Source: Chromera velia
Lineage: Eukaryota; Sar; Chromeraceae
Reading direction: 5' to 3'
Length of the DNA: 28,071 bases
NCBI GenBank assembly: GCA_018398765.1
Contig: JAHBMJ010000343.1
Coordinates: 15,001 to 43,071 of the forward strand
Position numbers and translations under genes: made by a program. The notes below the pieces were generated by a model. That model was given only the letters and a program-made list of their open reading frames with translations, had not been told where the DNA came from and searched no databases. Shown piece after piece: positions 19,470 through 28,071 of this stretch. Positions within the stretch are counted from its first letter, which is position 1; each line of letters begins with the position of its first letter.

Positions 19470-20370
19470 CAATTAAACGTAAAAAACAATATAGTAATCA
19501 TTGATTTTTACTAAGATGGCGCAATACAAAGTGAGGCTCCGACTAGGACTCCGAACTGCATCGGTTCTGTAGAGGCGTCGTTTAAAGCGAACACATCCAA
19601 TACATATTCACATATGCAGATCCATGCAGATTATGCAGACCTCTTTCCCCCCCTTGACTGCATGACTCTCGCCTTTCTATAGGCTGGGAGCCCATAACTG
19701 GGCCATAAGACGAAACGGCTGCAGATACAGGCGAGAATGAACGTACATACACACAGTGAAAAGGAGCGGAAAAGGACGTCTTGAATGTGAAGCAAACAAA
19801 CACACCATGCAGGCTGAGCGAAACGCCGTCGATCCTCCCCCAGGCGCACACGCAAGCACGAATCCCGTCATGCGGTCACTCTTCTCCTTCAGTATTCACC
19901 CCCTTATTATCCAACAAGTCTGCTCTCTATACACAACACCAACACAGGGTTGGAATCAGAAGAAGAGAGTTCCAGACAAAAAAGAAAATCTTTGAGACAA
20001 AAAAAAGCTTCCTGTGAAGGAAACAGAAGGAGAGGGAAAGAGAAAGACTGGAGAATCAGCGCAGAAAAAGAAAAAAAAGACTGCAGAGGCGGAGAAGACG
20101 AGACGAATGCAGGCAGGTGAAATCAGACCAATGGTCAAGACGATCGAGACGAATGACAACGGTCAGAAAGATCCATGCATAAACTAGGACGGTTGATAGA
20201 ACATGCAAAGACAGTCAACAGAAAAAAGATAGGCAGCACAAAGCAGCTAGACAGCTGCACAGGTAGTGCAAAGAAAGAAAGACAGAAAGAAAGAAAGAAT
20301 GAAAGAAAGAAAGAAAGAATGAATGAAAGAAAGAAAAAAAGAAAGAAAGAAAGAAAGAAAGAATGAATGA

Positions 20371-20418
<48 letters not shown>

Positions 20419-21119
20419 GAGATGTATGTCCTCGCTGACGCTCATGCAGTCACTTCACTGACTTCACTCACTGCTAACTTCGATTCTTCCCCCCCCCGAG
20501 ATCGCATGCTGTGCATGCTGATGTGGATCTATCCCGGACAGGCCCATCGGCCCGGACGCCACCGGTCCGTGTCATTGACCCATAATCCAACACTGGGCCC
20601 ACAAAAGCAGACCATGCAATGCACGTGTGATACAGGATGGTCACTATGGTCGCCTTCGCTGTGAGTAGCTGTGAGCAAACAGGACGACTTTGGTCGCTGG
20701 GCCCACAAAAGCAGACCAACGTGTGTGTGATCTAGTACGGTCTCGTCCACTCACCCCCTCAGTCACTCACCCACCACTCCCCTCTCTTGGTCTCTCTGCT
20801 CAATGACATGAGCTTGAGACATCCCTTCGAGTTCTCGCATAATTGACGCAAGACTCGGCCTCGAGGCTCAAATGTTAACCTCCTGTCTGTTTTTCCACAA
20901 TTAAGGCGAAGTGATCACGCGAGTGTGCAAGACCGAGGAAAGGATGATCAGAGGGCCGTCAGAGACGTACGGGGAAAGCGCGGAAAAACGAAAAGGAAGT
21001 AAAGGAAACGATTTGAATCAGAACTAGGAAGAGGCGTTCAGCATCTCACGCACGCGAGATTCCAGAGTGACGTAACAGAGTAGGCAGGCGGGCAGGAAAA
21101 GGTCAACAGTGGCATGCAC
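19470..21119. other. Intergenic region with GAAA microsatellite and direct repeats
   Basis: No gene recognised. (GAAA)n with GAAT variants runs from about 20269 to 20419. A 22-bp direct repeat, CTGGGCCCACAAAAGCAGAC plus CA, starts at 20594 and again at 20698, and each copy is followed by a GTGTGAT-containing stretch. The right end is the 3' flank of the CPC-heptad gene; no AATAAA was seen there. Confidence 0.5.
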
Positions 21120-22671
21120 TCACACGGCGGGGCAGAGGCCTTGCCCAATCGGACAGAGACCAGCACCGCAAGGGCACTCCGCGGTATCACACGGGCAAAG
21201 TCCGTCATTGCAGGGACAGAGACCAGCACCGCAAGGGCACTCCGCGGTGTCACACGGGCAGAGGCCCTCGTTGCAAGGACAGAGACCAGCACCGCAAGGA
21301 CAGATACCAAACGGGTCATTGCAAGGACAGTTCCCCTGAGCGCATGGACAGTCCCCCTGAGCGCAAGGGCAGATGCCGGTGCCACAAGGGCAGTTGCCTT
21401 GGTTGCAAGGACAGTCCCCCTGGTTGCAACCACACACGCCAGTACCACAAGGGCAGTTGCCTTGGTTGCAGGGACAGTCGCCTGAGTTGCAAAAACAGCA
21501 AATTCAATATAAATTTACGACAAAAGACGACAATATCGATATTGCAAGAAAATTGCTTTGAATTTGTGGATGACAAAGCACATGGTTTCTTTCCCCCATT
21601 CTCTTCATGGACGCAACAGACAAAAAGAAAGAAAGCAACAAAGAGAAAGGAACGTCACAACAACTCAGACAAAGTGGGCAGGGGGCCCGAAAGGTGAGAG
21701 TTAAGCGCCCCTTGCCTCTCAACCTCCCGACAGGACTTCACATGATCACTTGTCGTCACACGCTACTTCTTGCTGCTTCCACCCAAGACAAGAGAGAAGA
21801 TTGCAAAAACAGTAAAAACCCCATTGACAAAATTGCAACAAAAGACAACAATATCATTGCAAGAAAATTGTTTTGAATCCGCGGAAGACAGACCTGCGTT
21901 GCAAGGACAGTTGCCTGAGTTGCAGGGACAGAGCCCCTGATTGCAAGGACAGTCGCCCTGGTTGCAAGGACAGTTGCCTGAGTTGCAGGGACAGAGCCCT
22001 TGATTGCAAGGACAGTCGCCTTCGTTGCAGGGACAGTTTCCGGTAGCACAGGGGCAGTCTCCTTGGTTGCACGGACAGAGGCCGCTCCCACACTGACAGT
22101 CTCCTTGCGCACAAGGACACAGACCTGAGTTGCAAGCACACGGATCTGCCGCGTCGTTTGTACAAGTACAGAGACCCTGATTGCAAGGACAGTTTCCCGC
22201 AGTGCCGCATAGGCACGGGTCGTTCGGGTCTTTACTGCATTGGCAGTTGCCTTGGTTGCAGGGACACGTCTCCGTACCGCAAGGACACTCGTCCGTCTTG
22301 CAGGGACAAGGACCTGTGCCGCAAAGACAGTGATCCGTGCCGCAAGGGCAGTCTGCTGTGCCGCAGGGACGCTGTTTCGTACCGCAAGGAACTTTGTCCT
22401 TCGTCCTCGACTTCGGGCCGGCGTCTTTGCCCTCGTTGGTCTTCGTGAAGTCAAAGATGTCCTTGTCAAATTGCATTCCTTTGAACAAGTCTGCGAACAA
22501 ATATTATACATGGATGGGCAGGAGAGAGCTCGTTTTATCTCCGTGTTTTGAGGCGAGGTCCCGCTATAATCAGCTTCAATTCAATTCGTGCGCCTCACCT
22601 TGTAGCTTTTCCTGATCCAGGGCGGCAAACGCCACCGTCCCCACCAGGAGGCCAAAAAGAACCTTCAGCAT
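21120..22671 (-). CDS. Secreted CPC-heptad repeat protein, three exons
   Basis: Proposed exons are 22599-22671, 22490 down to 21894, and 21481 down to 21120, giving 343 residues. Exon 1 encodes a signal peptide, MLKVLFGLLVGTVAFAALDQ. The donor is GTGAGG, the acceptor TTCGCAG, and intron 1 is 108 nt. After a short linker containing KDIFDFTK, the rest is about 40 units of 7 residues with consensus CPCNxGx; 36 keep the C-x-C, and I count about 76 Cys (22 percent). Intron 2 (412 nt, GTCTGT to CTCAG) is phase 1 and rejoins exactly in the heptad (CPCNA|GDCPC). If intron 2 is retained, the protein ends at 21763 with a hydrophobic tail (266 residues). The C-x-C spacing recalls metallothioneins, but the signal peptide points to a disulfide-rich extracellular or cell-surface protein. 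Function unknown. The stop overlaps a GTGAGT, so a further exon is possible. Confidence 0.72.
21151..22410 (-). repeat. 21-bp / 63-bp coding minisatellite
   Basis: Heptads are encoded by 21-bp units, often grouped into 63-bp blocks of three. Two blocks at about 21151 and 21214 are nearly identical. So are two at about 21899 and 21962, which share more than 50 bp with few changes. This shows recent unequal exchange or slippage in whole-codon steps that keeps the frame. Confidence 0.85.
21482..21893 (-). other. Intron 2 with internal 85-bp duplication
   Basis: The segments at about 21487-21570 and 21800-21884 are near copies, offset by about 313 bp, sharing GCAAGAAAATTG and CAAAAGACRACAATATC (plus strand). 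In the transcript the first copy starts at the donor and carries a dead acceptor (TTTGCAATCTTC). The second ends in the live acceptor (TTTGCAACTCAG) and starts with a dead donor. The ancestral intron was probably about 105 nt and became duplicated with about 200 nt between the copies. The tract between them has no CPC heptads. Confidence 0.65.
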
Positions 22672-23657
22672 TCCGGACGCAACAGTGTGAACGAAAACGG
22701 AGTTGCCAACTCGCGAACACCTTTCTCTATTCTTGTCCTGGCTTCTGGTTGCCCTTGACTTCTCCTTCTTCCAACTTATAGAAGTGAGAGCTGTTCACGA
22801 TTGATTGAATCTGATGATCGGGGTTTTCACGATTGACTGAACGGTTTTTCTTGCGGTTGCATATGCTATCAATGAATTGTCATGAACTCGTTGTTCCACG
22901 ACATTCCACGACACAGATCAGCAGATGATCAGCAATGATTGATCAGCAGTCTGATGAATACTTTGTACGACGGAGACGGTGTATCCTGAGATATCCTGAG
23001 TGCGTGACGCAGTCTGAGCGGCATGCAGTCGAACGCATGCATGCACTCCGTGCGAATGGCCTGGAAGGCGCGAATTCTTAAATGAGCCTCACCCTCATGC
23101 ATCTTTACGGGGCCAAAAAGTCTGATCAGTCTGCATCCAGCAGCTCAGCTGTACTGCAGGAGCTGAAAGTGTTGTTTGTTAAGATCGAAGCAAAAGCTTC
23201 ACGACTGACAGAAACAAACTTTGAAAAAGGTGGATTGCCTTCAGACATACGGTATCAGCACGATCAAGCGGGCAAAGGAAACAGCTCTTTGCCTTTTGGC
23301 TTCAGGATTGCCTCCCTGAGTTGCACTGTTGCACAAATTGCGCTTACTGCTCAACTGGGAAAATGCACATGTTTCACTCTGTCAGAAAAGCCCTTGTTGG
23401 GCTGATCTCTGACGGCAAAGAAGTCAGTTCCACGTATGGCTCGACGTTGAGGTTTCGGCAGGCTTCTTCCCCGCGCTCTCATGCATCTTCTTGATCTGTT
23501 TGCAAGTGCCTTGTCAGTGTTTCCACTAACTTCTTCACATGGTCATCCTTTTGTTCGCTTCCTTGCTTTTCCTTTACGCCAACATTTGTGTCGTGGAGAG
23601 TCCCAGAACACACATCTCCCTTCCTACCCTTCCCCTTGTGCCTCTTCTTCCCCCCTC
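22672..23657. other. Spacer between two divergent genes
   Basis: This lies between the minus-strand CPC gene and the plus-strand coiled-coil gene, so it should hold both promoters. TTCACGATTGA-Y-TGAA occurs twice (22795 and 22826), and AGATATCCTGAG-like duplications lie near 22980-22998. An open frame at 23082-23405 (107 codons) has no recognisable domain. The pyrimidine-rich end with ATGCAG at 23658-23663 could be a splice acceptor, so an upstream coding or 5' UTR exon is possible. Confidence 0.4.
22775..22780 (-). promoter_or_regulatory. Possible TATA element of the CPC-heptad gene
   Basis: CTATAAGT on the minus strand lies about 105 nt upstream of the proposed start codon. Position and sequence are compatible with a core promoter, but nothing else supports it. 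Confidence 0.25.
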
Positions 23658-25320
23658 ATGCAGGAAACAACACCTGAAAAGTGGACAGAGACGGACACGG
23701 ATGCCGAAACGGAGACGGAGACCCCCCTCAATCGTCTCTCTCTCGAGGTGAACCAGGAGAGTTTTACAGATCCGGATTCCGGAACAGATTCTGGATCGAC
23801 TGATGATGATTGTCTGCTGTCCCCCTCTTTCCTCCGCTTCAAACGGCCGTTTCGAAGCCTCCCACCCAGCAGTGTGCTGTCTCCTGCAGCAGAGCAAGAG
23901 ATGGGAGCGACGTCAGATTCCGGGTCTGAATCCGACAGTGTCAGCACGACGTGGTCTGATAGGGCAATCGGACAGTCCCAAAAGTCTCTTGCACTGTGCG
24001 AGGACCTGATGAGAATGTGTGAGAACATGCACAGAGAGAGAGAGCACTACAGAATGAAGGCGGAGGAAGAAGAAAGAAGGGCTGAGGCCGCCGAATTTTT
24101 CCTGCAGCAAGCACTGACACAACTACAGACATTGCGAATAAAGAGAAAAGGAGAAGATCGGCCACTTCTGCACGAAGGAGAAAGGGAACTTCTACCCGCT
24201 TCTCCTCAGTCTTCCAACAGTCCTCATCAAGAAGAGAGAGAGCAGATCCAACCCTTGAGTCATCTCTTTCCTGCCGCTGTACAGGGAGACGGTGATTGTC
24301 AAGATCTCTCACCCCCCCTTCACTCTAGGTCTGGCCCTGCTTCTGACCCCCCGATTTCCGTCTCTCCTTTGCTGCACAGTTTTTCTAACCGCATGACTCA
24401 GCCGCAAGCAGCTCCTCCCAGTGTCTCCTCAGCAACTGACAGTGTGGGGGTCGAAGGGGAAAGGGAAACACTAGTGAACATCTGCCTGGAAGAAGAAGAA
24501 GAAGAATGGGAGGAGGGTGTGCTCTGTTCTTCCAGTGAAGCAACTGCTTTTAGTTCTTTCTTTGTCGCTCTCTGTGCTGATAATGTGCTTCCTGTAGTGA
24601 GGACGCACCTGGGGAGACGGCTTGAGAGTGACGAGATTTTTTGGGAAGACAGGAGAGAAGAGAGTCAGCAGTTGGAGTCGTCGTCCTTTCTTTCTGAGGG
24701 GGGAAGAGAGGACACGCTGACGGCGTTCTTGCAGCAGTCAGAGATGCAGAAGGCGAGAGTGGAGGCGAGCATCCCTCCGCTGATTGAAATGCTCAGGAAG
24801 ACAGAAGATACTCTCTCTACGGTGAGAGAGTCGTTCAATGAGAGCGAGAGAGAAAGGAGGAGGTTGGAAAGAGAGTTTGAGGGGGAAAAGGAGAAAAGAG
24901 AGGAGGCCGGTAGAGAAGTCGCACACCTGAAGAAAATCTCTCAAAAGCAGCAGCAACAAATTGACGAATTGTATCAGGAGAGGAGAGGGAGGGAAAGGGA
25001 GAGGGAAAACCTGATGCAGAGGGAGCGAAACCTGCGCCTCTCTCTGCAGTCGATACAGTCAAGCTCCGGGAAGGAGAGGGAAACCAAAGATATAGTCAGT
25101 CTCTGGCAAAGGATGTACGTGCAGAATATCATCGATCAGAAGAATCATGTACAGAATATCACCGCTCAGACATCCTTTTTCAAAGCAGAAATAAAAGGAC
25201 GCATGATCGAAGAGAAAGAATGCCAAGCAGGCATAGAGATCGAGGAGTCAATCCGCAGACCTGAATTCACGAAGGGAAGAACAAAGTCTGCAATGCAGTC
25301 TTACAAACATGCACACAGAT
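23658..25320 (+). CDS. Coiled-coil protein, Ser/Glu-rich, C-terminus uncertain
   Basis: The frame is open from 23481 to 25478. I start at the Met at 23658 ([20 protein letters not shown]) because the 59 upstream codons look like UTR or intron and a CT tract with CAG precedes the next codon. The protein has an acidic Ser/Thr-rich N-terminus, a first coiled coil at about residues 110-163 ([20 protein letters not shown]), a Pro/Ser region, an acidic run (EEEEEEWEE), and a long coiled coil at about 351-471 ([20 protein letters not shown] through [15 protein letters not shown]). Near the end, VQNI occurs twice in a 27-bp duplication. After about 25320 the frame translates a CA microsatellite, which I take as intron: GTATGT at 25321 and CCCTCTCTTTAG at 25467-25478 could be its splice sites. 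No enzymatic domain. It could be a scaffold or cytoskeletal protein; the family is not recognised. Confidence 0.6.
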
Positions 25321-25478
25321 GTATGTATGCACACACATACCCACACGCCCTCACATACACATATACACACACACATATACATACACGCACGCACGCTCGC
25401 ACGCGCACACGCACACACACATACACACACACACTCACACTAATTTTGCTGATCTTCGCTTTCCTTCCCTCTCTTTAG
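25321..25478. repeat. CA microsatellite in a probable 3' intron
   Basis: (CA)n with TA and GC variants from about 25326 to 25440, followed by a pyrimidine tract and TTTAG. The acceptor-like end coincides with the stop of the long frame. Joining at GTATGT would add only two residues and a stop, so the true last exon is unclear. Confidence 0.6.
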
Positions 25479-26759
25479 TTTCTGATTGACGTTCATGTCT
25501 CCAATCTGTCCTTGTTGACTATGTACTGAACGCTGCAGCTGATTGCGTCGTTGCGAGAGGGACTTCTCCGATCACTTGAAGGAGCCAGTCCGACCCTTGC
25601 AGCTGTCCTTTGACGGAGGCGGTCCGAATTTCGAGGTTTGACGGAGACGCAGGGGTTGGGCATTTATTTATTTGGTAACGTCGATCGATCGTCTCTCGAT
25701 CATCGAGAGGTGGGTGTCGGGTGTCTGTCCTCCGGTCAAGTGCCTTGAGAAAACCGAAGGGGTTGAGTCTTCGAGGGAGGATTCATAGGGGTGGATGGAG
25801 ACGGCTACTCTCTGCTCTGAAACTCGATCCGGCCTTCGCCCGGCAAGGTCGAGACGTTAATTCTGGCGCATGCAGGTGCATGCAGAGTTCTTTCTTGACA
25901 CACGCAGGCAGGGGGGGCAAGGGTGAGGGGGGGCGTGTATAGATCCATCTGGCCCCTTCGACAGCTAGAATCTTTCCTTCCTTGGATTCTTCTCCCTTAG
26001 CACTGCCGGCCCCTCTGTTGAAGAGGAGTGTGGGTCCAAATTTCAACAAGGGTCGATTGTGTGTGATTGGAGTCACCTGTCTGTGCATGTTGAGAGAAGG
26101 GGAAAAGATGTGACGAGAGAGTGGGACACATGAAGAGAAGGAGGGCTTCTCTCGGGTAATTGATTCATGCAGCAGTGCATTCATTCATTCAGATCATGGT
26201 GCTCTTCCTTCTCTTTCACCACTTCTAAGCTGCATGCCTGGTAATTATCTTATCTCGATCATGCATCCGTCATCCCTTCTTTCTTTAAGTTTGACCTTTT
26301 CCTTTCTTCTGTCTAGCTCACCTGGAACGTACCTTCCTGAACGACAGTCAGTCGAACGACTTTCTTTCCCCTCTTCCGTCGCATCTGACATTCAAAAGGG
26401 CAGCTTGACTGAAAACGGCATCTGTCTGTTAAGGCGGAAAAAGAAGATGGAGGCACATGAAGACATGAAACTCTCTCAGCGAAAGGTCTTTCCCCTGAAA
26501 AGAAAACTTAGTCAGAGAGGGTGGATGAGTTCGGATGGAGAGGTCGCACGCGAGGATTTTCACACGGCCTTTTGTCTGTCTGTTTGTCTTTCAGTCTGCT
26601 TCTCTGTCTGACTGACTGTCCAGCACATTCTTTAGACGTCAGTCTGTGGGTAAGGGCAGGGAAGGAGTTCCATGCGTACGTCGATCGGCATGGCCTGCTT
26701 GAGAAGAAGATGCACAAGTGACAAGCAAAGATGGTTAAGTCAGTGGATTTCCCTAGGGA
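25479..26759. other. Intergenic region, nothing recognised
   Basis: Open frames on both strands (for example 25783-26184 minus and 26234-26611 plus) show no known domain or repeat pattern. Small features are TCGATCGATCG near 25680 and TGCAGGTGCATGCAG near 25872. Confidence 0.4.
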
Positions 26760-28071
26760 TTTCCCGATGAATTTATCTTGTCTGTTTCCTCCTTCCTTGT
26801 CTTCTATTGCGTGATTTGTGCTGTATGCGTCGTTTTTGTCCGAACTTGGTCTCAAATGACCTCCTGGGTTCCAAATAATAAATCAATACCTCCCTTTCCC
26901 TCTTTCCCTCTTTTCCTCCCTCCATCCCTTCCTTCCTTCCTCAGCATTTCGACTGACGGCTGGTTTCTTCACCTTCGTCTTCTCTCCTCTCCTCTCCTCT
27001 CCTCTCCTCCCCCTTCTTCGCCTCTTGAGTTATCGATGGTATGAATGAATGAAGGAGGGAAGGCGAATTCATCCGTTCAATTTGGCAACTTCCCCGACTG
27101 GGTATACAGCAAGGGGAGGGAGATTATGGAGGGCACTTGCAATGAATTCAGGACACACGCAGCTTCTCTTCTCTTCTCTTTCATCTCTTCGTCTAGCTCT
27201 CCTCTTCCTTCTGCATTGCAGAAAGCAAGGCAGACCCAGGGATAAGGGCAGGGCACATGCAATCGGGGCGGAAACAGGGAGAGTTTCTCGGCAATGACCA
27301 TGCATACAGCGGTCGACGCGTCGTTGAATTCCTCTGTCCTTCTAGCTCTCTTTCCTTCTCCTCTTTCTCTCTTGATAGAATCTACTTCCTTGTACTCTAC
27401 TGCTTCAACTGTGTTGTATACGTCGTTTTTGTCAGAACATACCTGGGTTTGAATTGGTAAATTGATTCCTCCGTCTCCCTCCCTTCCTCCCTCCATCCCT
27501 TCCTTCCTTCCTTCCTTCCTCAGCATTTCGACTGACGGCTCGTTTCTTCACCTTCGTCTCCTCTCCTCTCATCTCCTCTGTCCTCTTCTTGCCCTCATGA
27601 GTGATCGATCGAATGAACGTAGGAAGGAACGAACGAATGAATGAATGAATGAATGAATGAATAGACAAAGGAGGGAAGAGGAGGTCATCCAACTGCCCCC
27701 ACTGGGTACATAGCAAGGGGAGGGGGTTTATGGAGGGCACTAAGTCTTGCACTGAATTCACTGCAGCATCGATCATCCAATTCACACTGACGGCTTATCT
27801 CCTCTTTCACCTTTCCGTCTCTCTTCTGTATTAAAGGAAGCAGGGAGAGTAGGGAGAAGGACACGGTGCGATCAGTGGGGATGCGTCTTCCCTCAGGTTC
27901 CCTGCATGTTCCTGTCTTTCTTTCTATCGAACAAAGGAAGGAAGGAAGGAAGGAAGGAATGGATCAGTCTGTTGTTGTATTTTATTCTTTTGTATTTTAT
28001 TGCTTGCGTTGTATTGTATGCGTTGACTCTGCTCCGATCTTTCTTTCGCTTGAATGGCCTCCCTGATTCAT
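26760..28071. repeat. Dispersed tandem repeat, copy 2 (runs past window end)
   Basis: This is the same pair of units as at 15281-16400, in direct orientation with an offset of about 11.6 kb. Unit starts are at 26866 and 27445. About 100 bp of a preceding unit end is also present (GTATGCGTCGTTTTTGTCCG near 26823), and the window ends as a new unit would begin (GGCCTCCCTGATTCAT). This supports a tandem array of about 570-580 bp units rather than a single insertion. Simple CCTT/GAAT tracts inside vary in length between units. Confidence 0.8.

Noticed and set aside
21038-22511. Long open frames in other registers over the CPC gene, including plus-strand ones
   Set aside because: A 21-bp repeat keeps all frames open. 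Only the CPC frame has a signal peptide, good splice sites and codon-level repeat conservation.
23481-23657. Start of the coiled-coil protein at 23481
   Set aside because: These codons give a Pro/Leu/His-rich stretch unlike the rest and end in a CT tract with CAG, which looks like a splice acceptor or 5' UTR. The Met at 23658 is preferred, though not proven.
15281-28071. The 15.3-kb and 26.8-kb repeats as LTRs of one large retrotransposon
   Set aside because: Each block is a tandem of units rather than a single LTR, no pol genes lie between, and the inner region holds ordinary genes.

Overview
The window looks like nuclear DNA of a eukaryote. It has spliced genes with GT-AG introns, long non-coding stretches, many GA/CT, CA/TG and GAAA microsatellites, a short N gap, a decayed Ty1/copia retrotransposon and several small terminal-inverted-repeat (TIR) elements. 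I see no bacterial operon, rRNA, tRNA or CRISPR array. The style fits a repeat-rich protist or alga (a chromerid-like alveolate is my guess), but the species cannot be fixed from the sequence alone.

Left part (1-5.3 kb): two diverged copies of a 2OG-Fe(II) oxygenase-like gene, both broken by stops, lie head to head (minus strand about 0.62-1.17 kb; plus strand 3.0-3.6 kb). Between them sits a 1.4 kb near-perfect palindrome with 21-bp repeat arrays in both arms and a fragment of a coding region at its centre. A cluster of six short perfect hairpins lies at 4.08-4.28 kb, followed by an AT-rich tract.

5.3-14.2 kb: an intact, apparently intronless TauD/TfdA-type 2OG dioxygenase with an N-terminal signal sequence (minus strand). 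Its last 142 bp are duplicated across a GA microsatellite and an assembly gap. Next come a 194-bp TIR element, a copia relic on the minus strand (protease region?, pre-integrase, integrase, RT, RNase H), a purine-rich tract, and a 254-bp element built of six alternating copies of GTAAAAATG.

14.2-28.1 kb: a short broken ORF of unknown family; a dispersed repeat made of tandem units of about 570 bp, present at 15.3-16.4 kb and again at 26.8-28.1 kb; and a 231-bp hAT-like TIR element with a perfect 8-bp target duplication. The two best genes of this part follow. One is a predicted secreted protein made almost wholly of Cys-Pro-Cys heptads (minus strand, three exons). The other is a long coiled-coil protein (plus strand, 3' end uncertain).

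I see no pathway linking these genes. The most unusual item is the CPC-heptad protein, whose second intron carries an internal duplication and whose exons join exactly in register with the heptad.
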